Source of the DNA: Candidatus Gallimonas intestinigallinarum
Lineage (GTDB): Bacteria > Bacillota_A > Clostridia > Christensenellales > Borkfalkiaceae
Direction of reading: 5' to 3'
DNA: 33,213 nt
Assembly (NCBI GenBank): GCA_019116405.1
Contig: DXBS01000098.1
Coordinates: forward strand, 1 to 33,213
The stretch's first letter is position 1; every line of letters starts with the position of its first letter. A program made the translations under genes and the position numbers. The notes below the pieces were generated by a model. That model saw only the letters and a program-made list of their open reading frames with translations. It was not told the DNA's origin and ran no database searches. Shown piece after piece: positions 1 to 8,290 of this stretch.

Positions 1-26
1 GATTTCGTCAATATTTTCAAAATCTC

Positions 27-55
27 TTGCCCCAAATCACAAGATATGGTATAAT
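27..55 (+). promoter_or_regulatory. Sigma-A-type promoter for parE-parC
   Basis: TTGCCC at 27-32 and a perfect TATAAT at 50-55 are separated by 17 bases, and TG at 47-48 makes an extended -10 box. Transcription would start near 62, leaving a leader of about 27 bases before the ATG at 89. GAGGT at 80-84 is the likely ribosome binding site. Confidence 0.75.
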
Positions 56-88
56 GTCCGTTGAACGACACATTTTTATGAGGTAACT

Positions 89-2137
89 ATGGCGGAGAAT
101 CACTACGACGCGGGTGACATCACCATTCTCGAAGGGTTGGACGCCGTCCGTCTGCGCCCGGGCATGTATATCGGTTCGACGGGACCCAAGGGACTGCACC
201 ACATTCTCTGGGAGATCGTCGACAACGCGATCGACGAGGCGGCGAACGGCTTTGCCGATCAGATCGACGTGCGCATCTACAAGGACGGCAGCGTATCCGT
301 TGAGGACAACGGGCGGGGCATTCCCACGGACATCCACCCCAAGACCAAGGTCTCGGGCGTGCAGGTCGTCTTTACCCAGCTGCACGCGGGCGGAAAATTC
401 GATGAGCACAACTACTCCTTCTCGGGCGGTCTGCACGGCGTGGGCGCGTCGGTCACCAACGCGCTTTCCAAGTGGCTCAAGGTGCGCGTCAACAAGGACG
501 GCAGCACCTGGGAGATGGAGTTCCATTCCTATTACGACAAGGCGAAGAAGAAATACGAATCGGGTATCCCCGTCGCGCCGCTGCAAAAGACGGGCAAGTG
601 CGGCAAGGCGCACGGCACCTTGGTGCACTTCATGCCGGATGACGCCGTGTTCGGCGACAACGAGATTCAACTGACGGCGGTCACCCACCGCCTAAGAGAG
701 CTCGCTTTCCTCAACAAGGGACTCAGGATCACCCTGACTGACGAGCGCGTCACGCAGAACGAGATGGCGTCGGACGAGGAGGCACAGCAGCTCGATCTTC
801 TGGGCGCCACGCGGCCGTACAGCGTCACCTTCCACTACGAAGGGGGCATCTCCGACTTTGTCGCCTCCCTCAACGAGGGCAAGAACAAGCTCTACAGCCC
901 GCCCATCTACTACAGGGGGGAGAAGGACGGCATCCTCGTCGAGTTCGCCGTGCAGCACACGGGGGAGTTCACGGAGAACCTCTTTTCCTTCGTCAACAAT
1001 ATTCCCACGCCCGAGGGCGGCTATCACGAGACGGGCTTCCACGGCGGCATCACGCGCGTGTTCAACGACTACGCGCGCGACACCAAGGTGTTAAAGGACA
1101 AGGACGCCAACTTTACGGGCGACGACTTCCGCGAGGGCTTAACGGCGGTGCTGTCCATCAAGATGAAGAACGTCCAGTTCGAGGGGCAGACCAATACCAA
1201 ACTGGGCAATCCCGAGGCGCGCACGCCCGTGGAGTCCGTCGTCAGCGAGGGGCTGCGCACGCTCATCGCCCAGCCTAAGAATAAGAAGATCTTTGACGAG
1301 ATCGTCAAAAAGGCGCAGAACGCGGCGCGCGTGCGCATCGCGACCCGCCAGGCAAAGGAGAACGCCCGCGCCAAGAACAGCATCGACTCGTTGCAGCTCG
1401 TCGGCAAACTCGCCGCCTGCTCGGGCAGAACGCCCGAAAAGAACGAGCTGTTCATCGTCGAGGGCGATTCTGCGGGCGGCACCGCAAAACAGGCGCGCGT
1501 GCGGCAGTTCCAGTCCATTCTGCCCCTGCGCGGCAAGCCGCTCAACGTGGAAAAAAAGCGCCTCGATCAGGTGCTCGCCAACGAGGAGATCAGGACGATC
1601 ATCTCCGCCCTCGGTGCGGGCGTCGGGAACGACTTCAACCTCGAGAAACTCAACTACCACAAGGTCATCATCCTCTCCGATGCCGATCAGGACGGCTTCC
1701 ATATCCGCTGCATCCTGCTCACTTTCTTCTTCCGCTACATGCGCCCGCTCGTCAACGCGGGGCACGTCTATATCGGCATGCCGCCCCTTTACAAGGTGTA
1801 CAAGCAGAACGGCAGCGTCGAGGAGTACGCCTATGACGACAAGGAGCTCGCGGAGAAGATCGAAAAGGTGGGCAGGGGGTATCTCATCCAGCGCTACAAG
1901 GGACTGGGGGAGATGAGCGCCGAACAGCTCTGGAAAACGACCATGGATCCCGCGCGCAGGAATCTGACGCAGGTCACGATCGAGGACGCCGTCGCCGCGG
2001 AGGACATGATCACGACCCTCATGGGCGACAAGGTGGAGGGGAGAAAGGAATTTTTGAACCGCAACGCCAACTTCAACAAACAGGACGCATTCATGGACCG
2101 CGTGAAGATCAGAAAGGAGGACGGCAATGAAGAATGA
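89..2137 (+). CDS. parE: DNA topoisomerase IV subunit B (GyrB/ParE family)
   Basis: ATPase subunit of a type IIA topoisomerase, 682 aa. It would use ATP to drive strand passage with the A subunit encoded next. The N-terminal GHKL ATPase fold shows [10 protein letters not shown] (42-51, with the Mg-binding Asn46), DNGRGIP (73-79) and GGLHGVGAS (113-121). The C-terminal TOPRIM domain shows EGDSAGG starting at Glu458 and DADQD at 531-535. The family is certain. The ParE rather than GyrB choice rests on ParE-like stretches (FEGQT..LG.PEAR and PPLYKVYK), the tight overlap with a ParC-like partner, and no dnaA/recF neighbourhood. A GyrB reading remains possible. The ATG at 89 is preceded by GAGGT at 80-84. 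The stop TGA overlaps the next gene by 11 bases, which suggests translational coupling. Confidence 0.9.
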   Translation: MAENHYDAGDITILEGLDAVRLRPGMYIGSTGPKGLHHILWEIVDNAIDEAANGFADQIDVRIYKDGSVSVEDNGRGIPTDIHPKTKVSGVQVVFTQLHAGGKFDEHNYSFSGGLHGVGASVTNALSKWLKVRVNKDGSTWEMEFHSYYDKAKKKYESGIPVAPLQKTGKCGKAHGTLVHFMPDDAVFGDNEIQLTAVTHRLRELAFLNKGLRITLTDERVTQNEMASDEEAQQLDLLGATRPYSVTFHYEGGISDFVASLNEGKNKLYSPPIYYRGEKDGILVEFAVQHTGEFTENLFSFVNNIPTPEGGYHETGFHGGITRVFNDYARDTKVLKDKDANFTGDDFREGLTAVLSIKMKNVQFEGQTNTKLGNPEARTPVESVVSEGLRTLIAQPKNKKIFDEIVKKAQNAARVRIATRQAKENARAKNSIDSLQLVGKLAACSGRTPEKNELFIVEGDSAGGTAKQARVRQFQSILPLRGKPLNVEKKRLDQVLANEEIRTIISALGAGVGNDFNLEKLNYHKVIILSDADQDGFHIRCILLTFFFRYMRPLVNAGHVYIGMPPLYKVYKQNGSVEEYAYDDKELAEKIEKVGRGYLIQRYKGLGEMSAEQLWKTTMDPARRNLTQVTIEDAVAAEDMITTLMGDKVEGRKEFLNRNANFNKQDAFMDRVKIRKEDGNEE

Positions 2138-4565
2138 TCGCAAAAAGCAGCCCGAACCGCAGGGTACGCTGTTCGTCACGCCGCTCGAAGAGGTCCTGCC
2201 CGCCTCCATGCTTCCCTATGCGGAGTTCGTCATTCTGGACAGAGCGCTGCCCCGCGTCGAGGACGGCTTGAAGCCCGTCCAGCGGCGCATCCTCTATACC
2301 ATGTACGAGATGGGGCTGACCCCCGATAAGCCGCACAAGAAGTCGGCGCGCATCGTCGGCGACTGCATGGGTAAGTATCACCCGCACGGCGACTCCTCCG
2401 TCTATGACGCGATGGTGCGCATGGCGCAGGACTTCAACATGGGGCGCACGCTTGTCAACGGGCACGGTAATTTCGGCTCGGTGGACGGCGACCCCGCCGC
2501 CGCGATGCGCTATACCGAGGCGCGGCTGGAACCGCTCGCTCTGGAGCTTTTGCGCGACCTCGATAAGAACACCGTTCCCTTCTCGCTCAACTTTGACGAT
2601 TCCTTAAAGGAGCCGGACATGCTCCCCGGGCGCTTTCCCAACCTGCTCGTCAACGGGGCTTCGGGCATTGCCGTCGGGCTTGCGACCAACATCCCGCCGC
2701 ACAACCTCGCCGAGACCATCGACGGCGTCGTCGCGTATATCGACAATCCCAAGATCACCTTGGAGGAGATGCGCAGGTATATCCCCGCGCCCGACTTCCC
2801 GACAGGCGGCTATATCATCGCCAACGAACTGGAACAGGCGTACCGCACGGGCAAGGGGCGCATCACGCTGCGCGCGCGCATCCACGTCGAGCAGAACGAC
2901 AACGGCAAAAAGACCATCGTCATCACCGAGCTTCCCTACCAGGTCAACAAATCGGCGCTGCTTCGAAAGATCGCGGACCTGCGCGAGGAGAAGAAGGAGG
3001 AGCTTGCCGCGATCACGCGCGTGCAGGACGAGTCCGACCGCGAGGGCATCCGCGCGATCGTCGAAGTGCGCGCCGACGGGGACGTCGACAAGGTCTTGAA
3101 ACTGCTCTACAAATACACCGATCTCGAGACGACGTTCGGCATCAATATGGTCGCCATCGCGGGCGGCAAGCCCATGCTGATGGGACTGATGGATATCATC
3201 CGCTACTACGTCGGCTATCAGCGCGAAGTCGTGCTCGCCCGCACCAAGTTTGACCTGGCGGCGGCAAAGGAGCGCTGTCACATCCTCGAAGGGCTCATCA
3301 TCGCCGTGCGCAATATCGACGAGGTCGTCAAAATCATCAAAAATGCGGACTCCACCTCGGACGCGCGCGACAAACTCAGGAAGCGCTTTTCGCTCTCGGA
3401 AAAGCAGGCACAGGCCATCCTTGATCTGCGCCTCGCGCGCCTGACCAAGCTGGAAGTGTTCAAGCTGGAGGAGGAATTGAAGCGGCTCAATGAGCTCATC
3501 GAATACCTCACCGCGATCGTGAACAGCCAGCGCAGACAGCTCGAGGTCGTCAAAGAGGAGATCCTGCAGATCAAAAAGGCGTACAAGACGCCCCGCCGCT
3601 CCGAACTCGTTGACTCCGTCGAACAGGCGGGCGCCGAGCGGGAGGACGTGCGCGCGCCAGGCGTCAAGAGCGTTCTGTGTATCACGGCAGACGGCAGGCT
3701 CAAGTGCGTCAGCGAGCGCGGCTATGCGATGACCGCGGGCAAGACGCTCACGGCAGACACGGCAAACGGGCTCATCGTCAGCGGCATGACGCGCATGCTC
3801 TCGGGCGAGGACGCGATCATCGTCTCAGATCTTGGCAACTGCTACCGCATCCGCGGCGAACAGGTCTCGTGCAAGCTCACGGACAAGGGCTACTCGCTCT
3901 ACGATCTGTTTGACGACGCCGCAGAGGACGAGCGCCCCGTCGCCATCCTGCCCTCCAAGGCGGGGGAAGGGTATCTGCTCGTCATGACCAAGCAGAGCAT
4001 GATCAAAAAGACGCTCTGGTCGGAGTACGACGTCAACAAGACGATTTTCCAGGCGATCCGCCTCAACGAGGGCGACCGCGTCATCTCCGTCCAGCCCGCC
4101 GACCCCGATGAGGAGGGGACGACCATCTTCATGGTCACGCGCGGCGGCATGTGCATCAACGCCAAGAACGAGATTCCCGTCCAGAAGCGCATCGCGGGCG
4201 GCGTGCGCGGCATCAACCTCAGGGATGGGGACGAGGTCATCTTCGCCTCGCAGATCCACGAGGAAGGGGAGATTGTCACCGTCACGGCAGACGGCAGGTT
4301 CAAGCGCGTCATCGCGGCGCAGATCGATCCGCTCCCGCGCTATCGGAAGGGCGTGCAGATCACCTCTTTGAAGGGGACGGAGCTCATCTTTGCCGACTAC
4401 GTCACCGAGCCTTATACGCTCGCCGTGCGCACGGACGAGGATGAGGTGCTCGAGATCGACACCGAGGACATTCCGATCGACACCACCTCGACGCGGGGCA
4501 GACCCTTCAAGGGCACCAAGTGGAAGCCCGTGGAGGTCCACGCCGTCAGATTCCGCGAAAAGTAA
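2127..4565 (+). CDS. parC: DNA topoisomerase IV subunit A (GyrA/ParC family)
   Basis: Breakage-reunion subunit, 812 aa, partner of the upstream ATPase subunit. The catalytic tyrosine is Tyr129 in [10 protein letters not shown]. The quinolone-resistance region reads [12 protein letters not shown], with Ser90 and Asp94 at the positions of E. coli GyrA Ser83 and Asp87, so it looks wild type for drug sensitivity. The C-terminal beta-pinwheel region (from about residue 510) has GVRGINL-type blade motifs. It lacks a clean QRRGGKG GyrA box; the nearest match is the degenerate [10 protein letters not shown]. That absence favours ParC over GyrA, though not decisively. AGAAAGGAGG at 2111-2120 lies 6 bases before the ATG, inside the end of parE. 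The gene ends with TAA. Confidence 0.9.
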   Translation: MKNDRKKQPEPQGTLFVTPLEEVLPASMLPYAEFVILDRALPRVEDGLKPVQRRILYTMYEMGLTPDKPHKKSARIVGDCMGKYHPHGDSSVYDAMVRMAQDFNMGRTLVNGHGNFGSVDGDPAAAMRYTEARLEPLALELLRDLDKNTVPFSLNFDDSLKEPDMLPGRFPNLLVNGASGIAVGLATNIPPHNLAETIDGVVAYIDNPKITLEEMRRYIPAPDFPTGGYIIANELEQAYRTGKGRITLRARIHVEQNDNGKKTIVITELPYQVNKSALLRKIADLREEKKEELAAITRVQDESDREGIRAIVEVRADGDVDKVLKLLYKYTDLETTFGINMVAIAGGKPMLMGLMDIIRYYVGYQREVVLARTKFDLAAAKERCHILEGLIIAVRNIDEVVKIIKNADSTSDARDKLRKRFSLSEKQAQAILDLRLARLTKLEVFKLEEELKRLNELIEYLTAIVNSQRRQLEVVKEEILQIKKAYKTPRRSELVDSVEQAGAEREDVRAPGVKSVLCITADGRLKCVSERGYAMTAGKTLTADTANGLIVSGMTRMLSGEDAIIVSDLGNCYRIRGEQVSCKLTDKGYSLYDLFDDAAEDERPVAILPSKAGEGYLLVMTKQSMIKKTLWSEYDVNKTIFQAIRLNEGDRVISVQPADPDEEGTTIFMVTRGGMCINAKNEIPVQKRIAGGVRGINLRDGDEVIFASQIHEEGEIVTVTADGRFKRVIAAQIDPLPRYRKGVQITSLKGTELIFADYVTEPYTLAVRTDEDEVLEIDTEDIPIDTTSTRGRPFKGTKWKPVEVHAVRFREK

Positions 4566-4594
4566 TTTTTTCCTTTGAAAAGATGTTTTTTTCC

Positions 4595-4776
4595 TGCCTC
4601 CCCTGAAAATCCGCAGGATTTTCAGGGGAGGTGCCCCGAAGGGGCGGAAGGGTGGCCGACCCTCCCGTCTTGCCTGCGGCAATCCACCCTCCCTTGCGCA
4701 GGGAGGGCTTTTCTTGCCTCCCCTGAAATGCCGAAGGCGTTTTAGGGGAGGTGTCTGCGGAGCAGACGGAAGGGTT
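4595..4776 (+). repeat. Tandem hairpin repeat element (two related units)
   Basis: Most of the 372-base gap between parC and the ABC transporter is inverted repeats. Unit A has 16-bp arms CCTCCCCTGAAAATCC (4597-4612) and its complement (4616-4631) around GCA, then GCCCC-GAA-GGGGC (4633-4645) and GGAAGGGT. Unit B has CCTCCCCTGAAATGCC (4717-4732) pairing with 4736-4751 around GAA, then GTCTGC-GGA-GCAGAC (4753-4767) and GGAAGGGT. Between them are TGCC-TGC-GGCA (4671-4681) and CCCTCCCT-TGCGC-AGGGAGGG (4687-4707). The shared architecture with divergent stems looks like a REP/MITE-like repeat. No transposase is present. No coding sequence is credible here. Confidence 0.8.
4687..4715 (+). terminator. 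Possible rho-independent terminator downstream of parC
   Basis: An 8-bp stem (4687-4694 with 4700-4707, loop TGCGC) is followed by CTTTTCTT. It lies within the hairpin repeat array and may serve as the parC terminator. The T-run is interrupted, so efficiency is uncertain. Confidence 0.4.
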
Positions 4777-4848
4777 CCATATCTTCCGTAAATACAAAGC
4801 ATAAGCAACTGTTTTTATGAATATTTATGCAAACAGCCCCCTTTTTTG

Positions 4849-4877
4849 TTGATAAAAACATGTAATTGTGATAGAAT
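4849..4877 (+). promoter_or_regulatory. Sigma-A-type promoter for the amino-acid ABC operon
   Basis: TTGATA (4849-4854) and TAGAAT (4872-4877) are 17 bases apart, with TG at 4869-4870 giving an extended -10. The leader would be about 54 bases before the ATG at 4938. Confidence 0.75.
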
Positions 4878-4888
4878 AAAGTGAAATT

Positions 4889-4910
4889 CGGCGGCAGGCC
4901 TCTGCCGTCG
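4889..4910 (+). promoter_or_regulatory. Stem-loop in the leader of the ABC operon
   Basis: A 9-bp stem (4889-4897 with 4902-4910, one G-U pair, loop GCCT) sits in the predicted 5' leader. A seven-T run follows at 4918-4924, next to the ribosome binding site GAGGTA at 4925-4930. The seven-base gap between stem and T-run is too long for a standard terminator. It could be an attenuator or mRNA-stability element, but this is inferred from shape only. Confidence 0.3.
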
Positions 4911-4937
4911 CCTACAGTTTTTTTGAGGTAATATGCA

Positions 4938-5792
4938 ATGAAGAAGTTTTTGACGGTATGCCTTGCAGCGGGAACGCTTGCGGCAAGTGCGCTCGGATTT
5001 TCCGCGTGCAGCGGGAACACGCTCGTCGTCTATACCGAAGCGGGCTTTCCGCCCTTCGAGTACCTGTCCGACGGACAGATCGTCGGCGTGGACGTGGATA
5101 TCATGAATCAGGTCGGTGAGAGGCTGGGCAGAGACGTTCGGTTTGAGAACGTCAACTTTGACTACATCGTTGACGCCGTCTCCCAGGGCAATTTGACCAA
5201 CGTCGGTGCAGCGGGTCTCTCTATTACCGAGGAGCGCAAAGAGAAGGTGGATTTCTCCATTCCTTACTACACGGCGTCCCTGTATGTCATCTATAAGGCG
5301 GACGGCACGATGGCGCCCGAGATCAGCGAGAGCACCGCGGAGAACGGCGAAGTCATCTACTGGGATTCGCTTGCAGGCATGAGCATCGGCGTGCAGGGCG
5401 GTACGACGGCGGATATCTTCCTTAAGGGTGAAATTGAGAGTGGTGTGTTGACTGGTACCAACACGAAAAGAACGACAAATCCGTCCCTGAGCGTTACGGT
5501 TAACGACATTGGTCTGAATCTCAACGCCGTCATCATCGACGAGCTTCCTGCAAAGACGCTCGTTGCGAACAACGACGGGCTTTCCTGCCTGCCGCTCTAT
5601 TACAAGGGCGAGACCGTGGAAGAGGACGAAGCTTCTGTCGACGAGTATGCGATTGCGGTCACTCCGGGGCAGGACGAGCTGCTTAACGCCATCAACGAAG
5701 TGCTCCGGGAACTGATCGACGACGTCGATGCGGACGGAAACAACGGCATCGATCGCCTTGTCATGCAGCATCTGGATCTTGCATCCAATTGA
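4938..5792 (+). CDS. Amino-acid ABC transporter substrate-binding lipoprotein
   Basis: Extracellular solute receptor, 284 aa, of the polar amino-acid type (SBP family 3). It has a lysine-containing signal peptide, a hydrophobic core (residues 4-20) and a lipobox-like FSAC ending at Cys24, so it should be lipid-anchored outside the membrane. Phe at the -3 position is unusual. The mature part shows typical SBP_bac_3 stretches: FPPFEYL, VGVDVDI, DAVSQGNL, GLSITEERKEKVDFSIPYY and IGVQGGTTAD. The ligand cannot be read from the sequence. The ATG at 4938 is 7 bases after GAGGTA (4925-4930). Permease and ATPase genes follow, separated by a terminator-like hairpin that would favour excess binding protein. 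Confidence 0.93.
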   Translation: MKKFLTVCLAAGTLAASALGFSACSGNTLVVYTEAGFPPFEYLSDGQIVGVDVDIMNQVGERLGRDVRFENVNFDYIVDAVSQGNLTNVGAAGLSITEERKEKVDFSIPYYTASLYVIYKADGTMAPEISESTAENGEVIYWDSLAGMSIGVQGGTTADIFLKGEIESGVLTGTNTKRTTNPSLSVTVNDIGLNLNAVIIDELPAKTLVANNDGLSCLPLYYKGETVEEDEASVDEYAIAVTPGQDELLNAINEVLRELIDDVDADGNNGIDRLVMQHLDLASN

Positions 5793-5803
5793 GCAAAGAT
5801 AGG

Positions 5804-5841
5804 GCGGGCTGCCGCACACAGGTTGCGGCAGCCCGCATTTT
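5804..5841 (+). terminator. Intra-operon terminator/attenuator hairpin
   Basis: A perfect 13-bp stem (5804-5816 with 5824-5836, loop CACAGGT) is followed by ATTTT. It lies between the binding-protein and permease genes. Hairpins here commonly lower downstream expression or protect the upstream mRNA end, so partial readthrough is likely. Confidence 0.8.
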
Positions 5842-5857
5842 ATAAGGAAACAGCATC

Positions 5858-6559
5858 GTGTTTGAAGATATCGTAACCATTTTATCCTCTTCCGAATACA
5901 TGGGATATATCTGGCAGGGATTCGGCACCACGCTCGCCGTCACCCTCGTCGCCGCGCTCATCGGTCTCGTGCTCGGCTTTATCGTCGCCGTCGTCAAGAT
6001 CGCCGCGATGAACAACAAGTGGATGAAGATCCCCGCATTTATCTGCAACGTCTATACGACGGTCATCCGCGGGACGCCCGTCGCGCTGCAGCTCTTTCTG
6101 ATGGTCTTTTCCATCCTCGCATTCCCCAACTTCAAGCCGTACGCCGCCATTCTGACGTTCGGTATCAATTCGGGTGCATATGTCTCGGAAAATATCCGCG
6201 CGGGCATCATGTCCGTCGACAACGGACAGATGGAGGCAGGGCGTTCGCTGGGTATGCCATGGGGTGCGACCATGGTCAGGATCGTCTTTCCGCAGGCGAT
6301 CAAGAATGTCGTGCCCGCGATCGGCAACGAGATGATCGCGCTCCTGAAGGAGACCTCCATCATCGGCTGGGTGGGCAGCACGGTCAACTCGCTCACCTTC
6401 GATCTGAATGCCGCGGCGAGCCAGATCGCGCTGGGCCTTGGCGGGGCGTACCTTGCGCCCTCGATCATCGTCGGCGTATTCTATCTCGTCGTCGTGTATG
6501 CGATGGTGCTCATCGTCAAACTTGTGGAAAGGAGGCTGAGAAAGAGTGATCGCCGTTAA
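5858..6559 (+). CDS. Amino-acid ABC transporter permease (HisM/GlnP type)
   Basis: Inner-membrane permease of the polar amino-acid family, 233 aa, probably acting as a homodimer because only one permease gene is present. Hydrophobic segments lie at roughly 22-48, 60-90, 95-110, 150-175 and 195-222. RGTPVALQL (71-79) and the EAA loop, [10 protein letters not shown] through FPQAI (126-148), are family signatures; the EAA loop contacts the ATPase. The start is GTG at 5858, with AAGGA at 5844-5848. The 3' end overlaps the ATPase gene by 14 bases. Confidence 0.93.
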   Translation: MFEDIVTILSSSEYMGYIWQGFGTTLAVTLVAALIGLVLGFIVAVVKIAAMNNKWMKIPAFICNVYTTVIRGTPVALQLFLMVFSILAFPNFKPYAAILTFGINSGAYVSENIRAGIMSVDNGQMEAGRSLGMPWGATMVRIVFPQAIKNVVPAIGNEMIALLKETSIIGWVGSTVNSLTFDLNAAASQIALGLGGAYLAPSIIVGVFYLVVVYAMVLIVKLVERRLRKSDRR

Positions 6560-7439
6560 AAACCTGTATAAAAATTTCGGCAAGACGAGCGTTCTGAAGG
6601 CGGTCTCCACGACCGTCGAAAAGGGCGAGAAAGTCGTCATCATCGGCCCCAGCGGCAGCGGAAAATCGACGCTTCTAAGGTGCATGAACCTCTTGGAAGA
6701 GCCCACCTACGGCGAAGTCTGGGTGGACGATCAGCTCATCACGCCTGTCGATCCCTATCTGCATCCCGAGATCATCTCCCTCTCCAACACCTATCGGCGC
6801 ATGATGGCAGAGGGCGGCGACGAGGAAGCGGTCATCGCCGAGATCAAGCAAAACGATCTGCTCAAAAAGCTGGAGGGCAGCGCCTATGCAAAGGCGATCA
6901 GGGCGTACAGGAAGGAGCACTTCCTCGATATCAATCTCGTCCGCCGCAAGATCGGCATGGTGTTCCAGCACTTCAATCTCTTCAACAACAAGACGGTGCT
7001 GGACAACATGACGCTCGCGCCCGTCCTTCTCAAACTCAAGAGTAAGGCGGAGGCGGAGGAACAGGCGCACGCGCTTTTGAGGCGCATCGGGCTGGAGGAC
7101 AAGGCAAACGTCTATCCCTCCACGCTCTCGGGCGGACAGAAGCAGCGCATCGCCATCGTGCGCGCGCTCGCGATGAACCCCGACTACATGCTCTTTGACG
7201 AGCCGACGAGCGCGCTCGATCCGGAGATGGTCGGGGAAGTCCTCGAACTCATGAAGGAGCTTGCCGAGACGGGCATGACCATGGTCATCGTCACGCACGA
7301 GATGGGCTTCGCCCGCGAGGTCAGCACGCGCGTCCTCTTCATGGCGGACGGTCAGATCGCCGAGGAGGGGACGCCCGCCGAGGTGTTCGGGAGCCCTAAG
7401 TCGCCCCGTCTGCAGGAGTTCCTGTCCAAAGTTTTGTAA
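6546..7439 (+). CDS. Amino-acid ABC transporter ATP-binding protein with insertion
   Basis: GlnQ/HisP-type ATPase that energises the upstream permease. Motifs are complete: Walker [10 protein letters not shown] (34-42), Q-loop Gln141, signature LSGGQ (194-198), Walker B with DEP at 218-220 (catalytic Glu219) and switch His251. It is 297 aa, whereas GlnQ-type subunits are usually near 240. The extra length is one insertion of about 55 residues (roughly 67-127) between Walker A and the Q-loop. The insertion is charged, apparently helical and in frame, so it looks like a built-in subdomain rather than an error. The start is GTG at 6546, overlapping the permease by 14 bases, with AAAGGAGG at 6528-6535. 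Confidence 0.93.
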   Translation: MIAVKNLYKNFGKTSVLKAVSTTVEKGEKVVIIGPSGSGKSTLLRCMNLLEEPTYGEVWVDDQLITPVDPYLHPEIISLSNTYRRMMAEGGDEEAVIAEIKQNDLLKKLEGSAYAKAIRAYRKEHFLDINLVRRKIGMVFQHFNLFNNKTVLDNMTLAPVLLKLKSKAEAEEQAHALLRRIGLEDKANVYPSTLSGGQKQRIAIVRALAMNPDYMLFDEPTSALDPEMVGEVLELMKELAETGMTMVIVTHEMGFAREVSTRVLFMADGQIAEEGTPAEVFGSPKSPRLQEFLSKVL

Positions 7440-7500
7440 GACGTACCCGGATTTTTGTACCAAACATTTGGGTTTTGGCATACGAGAAGGAGTAAAAGCG

Positions 7501-8127
7501 ATGTCTCTGATGATCTTCGATCACCCGCTCATCAAGCACAAGATCGCCATCCTGCGCAATAAAAACACGCCCATGAAGGAGTTTCGCGAGCTCATCGAGG
7601 AGATCACGCTCGTCATGAGCTATGAGGCATTCCGCGACGCGCCCATGCACAAAGTCATGGTGGAAACGCCGCTCGAGACGTGCGAGCAGGAGATGGTGGA
7701 CGAGCGCTCCATCGCCATCGTGCCCATTTTGCGTGCAGGGCTGGGTATGGTCAACGGCGTGCACTCCATCTTCCCCAACGCGCGCGTCGGGCATGTGGGC
7801 ATGTACCGCGACGAGGCGACGGCGATCCCGCACGAGTACTACTGCAAGCTTCCCGAGGGCATCGAGAACATGACGGCAATTTTGCTCGACCCCATGCTCG
7901 CGACGGGCGGCTCCGCCTGCGACGCGGTCGCGCTCTTAAAGCGCCACGGCGTTAAAAAGATCAAGTTCATGGCGATCATCGCCGCGCCGCAGGGCATCAG
8001 ACGCCTCACCGGGGAACACCCCGACGTGGATGTGTTCGTCTCCACCTGTGACCGCGACCTCAACGAGCACTGCTATATCCTGCCGGGTCTCGGCGATGCG
8101 GGCGACAGGCTGTACGGAACCAAGTAA
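7501..8127 (+). CDS. upp: Uracil phosphoribosyltransferase
   Basis: Cytosolic pyrimidine-salvage enzyme making UMP from uracil and PRPP, 208 aa, the normal length. It shows VPILRAGLGMVNG (74-86), the PRPP loop DPMLATGGSA (130-139) and the C-terminal uracil-binding GLGDAGDRLYGT (196-207). The ATG at 7501 follows AAGGAG (7487-7492) at 8 bases and begins MSLMIFDHPL, a normal family start. An in-frame TTG at 7468 would add 11 unconserved residues. Only 61 bases separate it from the ABC ATPase and no promoter was found, so it may be co-transcribed. A strong palindrome follows. Confidence 0.97.
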   Translation: MSLMIFDHPLIKHKIAILRNKNTPMKEFRELIEEITLVMSYEAFRDAPMHKVMVETPLETCEQEMVDERSIAIVPILRAGLGMVNGVHSIFPNARVGHVGMYRDEATAIPHEYYCKLPEGIENMTAILLDPMLATGGSACDAVALLKRHGVKKIKFMAIIAAPQGIRRLTGEHPDVDVFVSTCDRDLNEHCYILPGLGDAGDRLYGTK

Positions 8128-8140
8128 ACAAATTTTATCA

Positions 8141-8175
8141 CCGGCCCGGCGCGGCATGCCGCGCCGGGCCGGTTT
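8141..8175 (+). terminator. Terminator-like palindrome after upp
   Basis: A perfect 32-base GC-rich palindrome with 16-bp arms (8141-8156 and 8157-8172) is followed by TTTC and preceded by an A/T-rich stretch. The T-run is short, but stem stability makes a terminator likely. Confidence 0.75.
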
Positions 8176-8230
8176 CTGCGAAACGGAAGTTTTTTTCACA
8201 CGCGCGATCGCGCGGACATGCGTCATGTGC

Positions 8231-8260
8231 TTGACGGCGCGCGCCATTTTGTGATAAAAT
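8231..8260 (+). promoter_or_regulatory. Promoter for the pilin-like gene
   Basis: TTGACG (8231-8236) and TAAAAT (8255-8260) are 18 bases apart, with TG at 8252-8253 forming an extended -10. The ATG at 8291 would be about 24 bases from the start of transcription. Confidence 0.7.
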
Positions 8261-8290
8261 CTACGGAAGAACAATTTGGGAGCAGGAAAC

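Noticed and set aside
89..4565. gyrB-gyrA instead of parE-parC
   Set aside because: Not fully excluded, but the degenerate GyrA box and ParE-like TOPRIM-side motifs favour topoisomerase IV.
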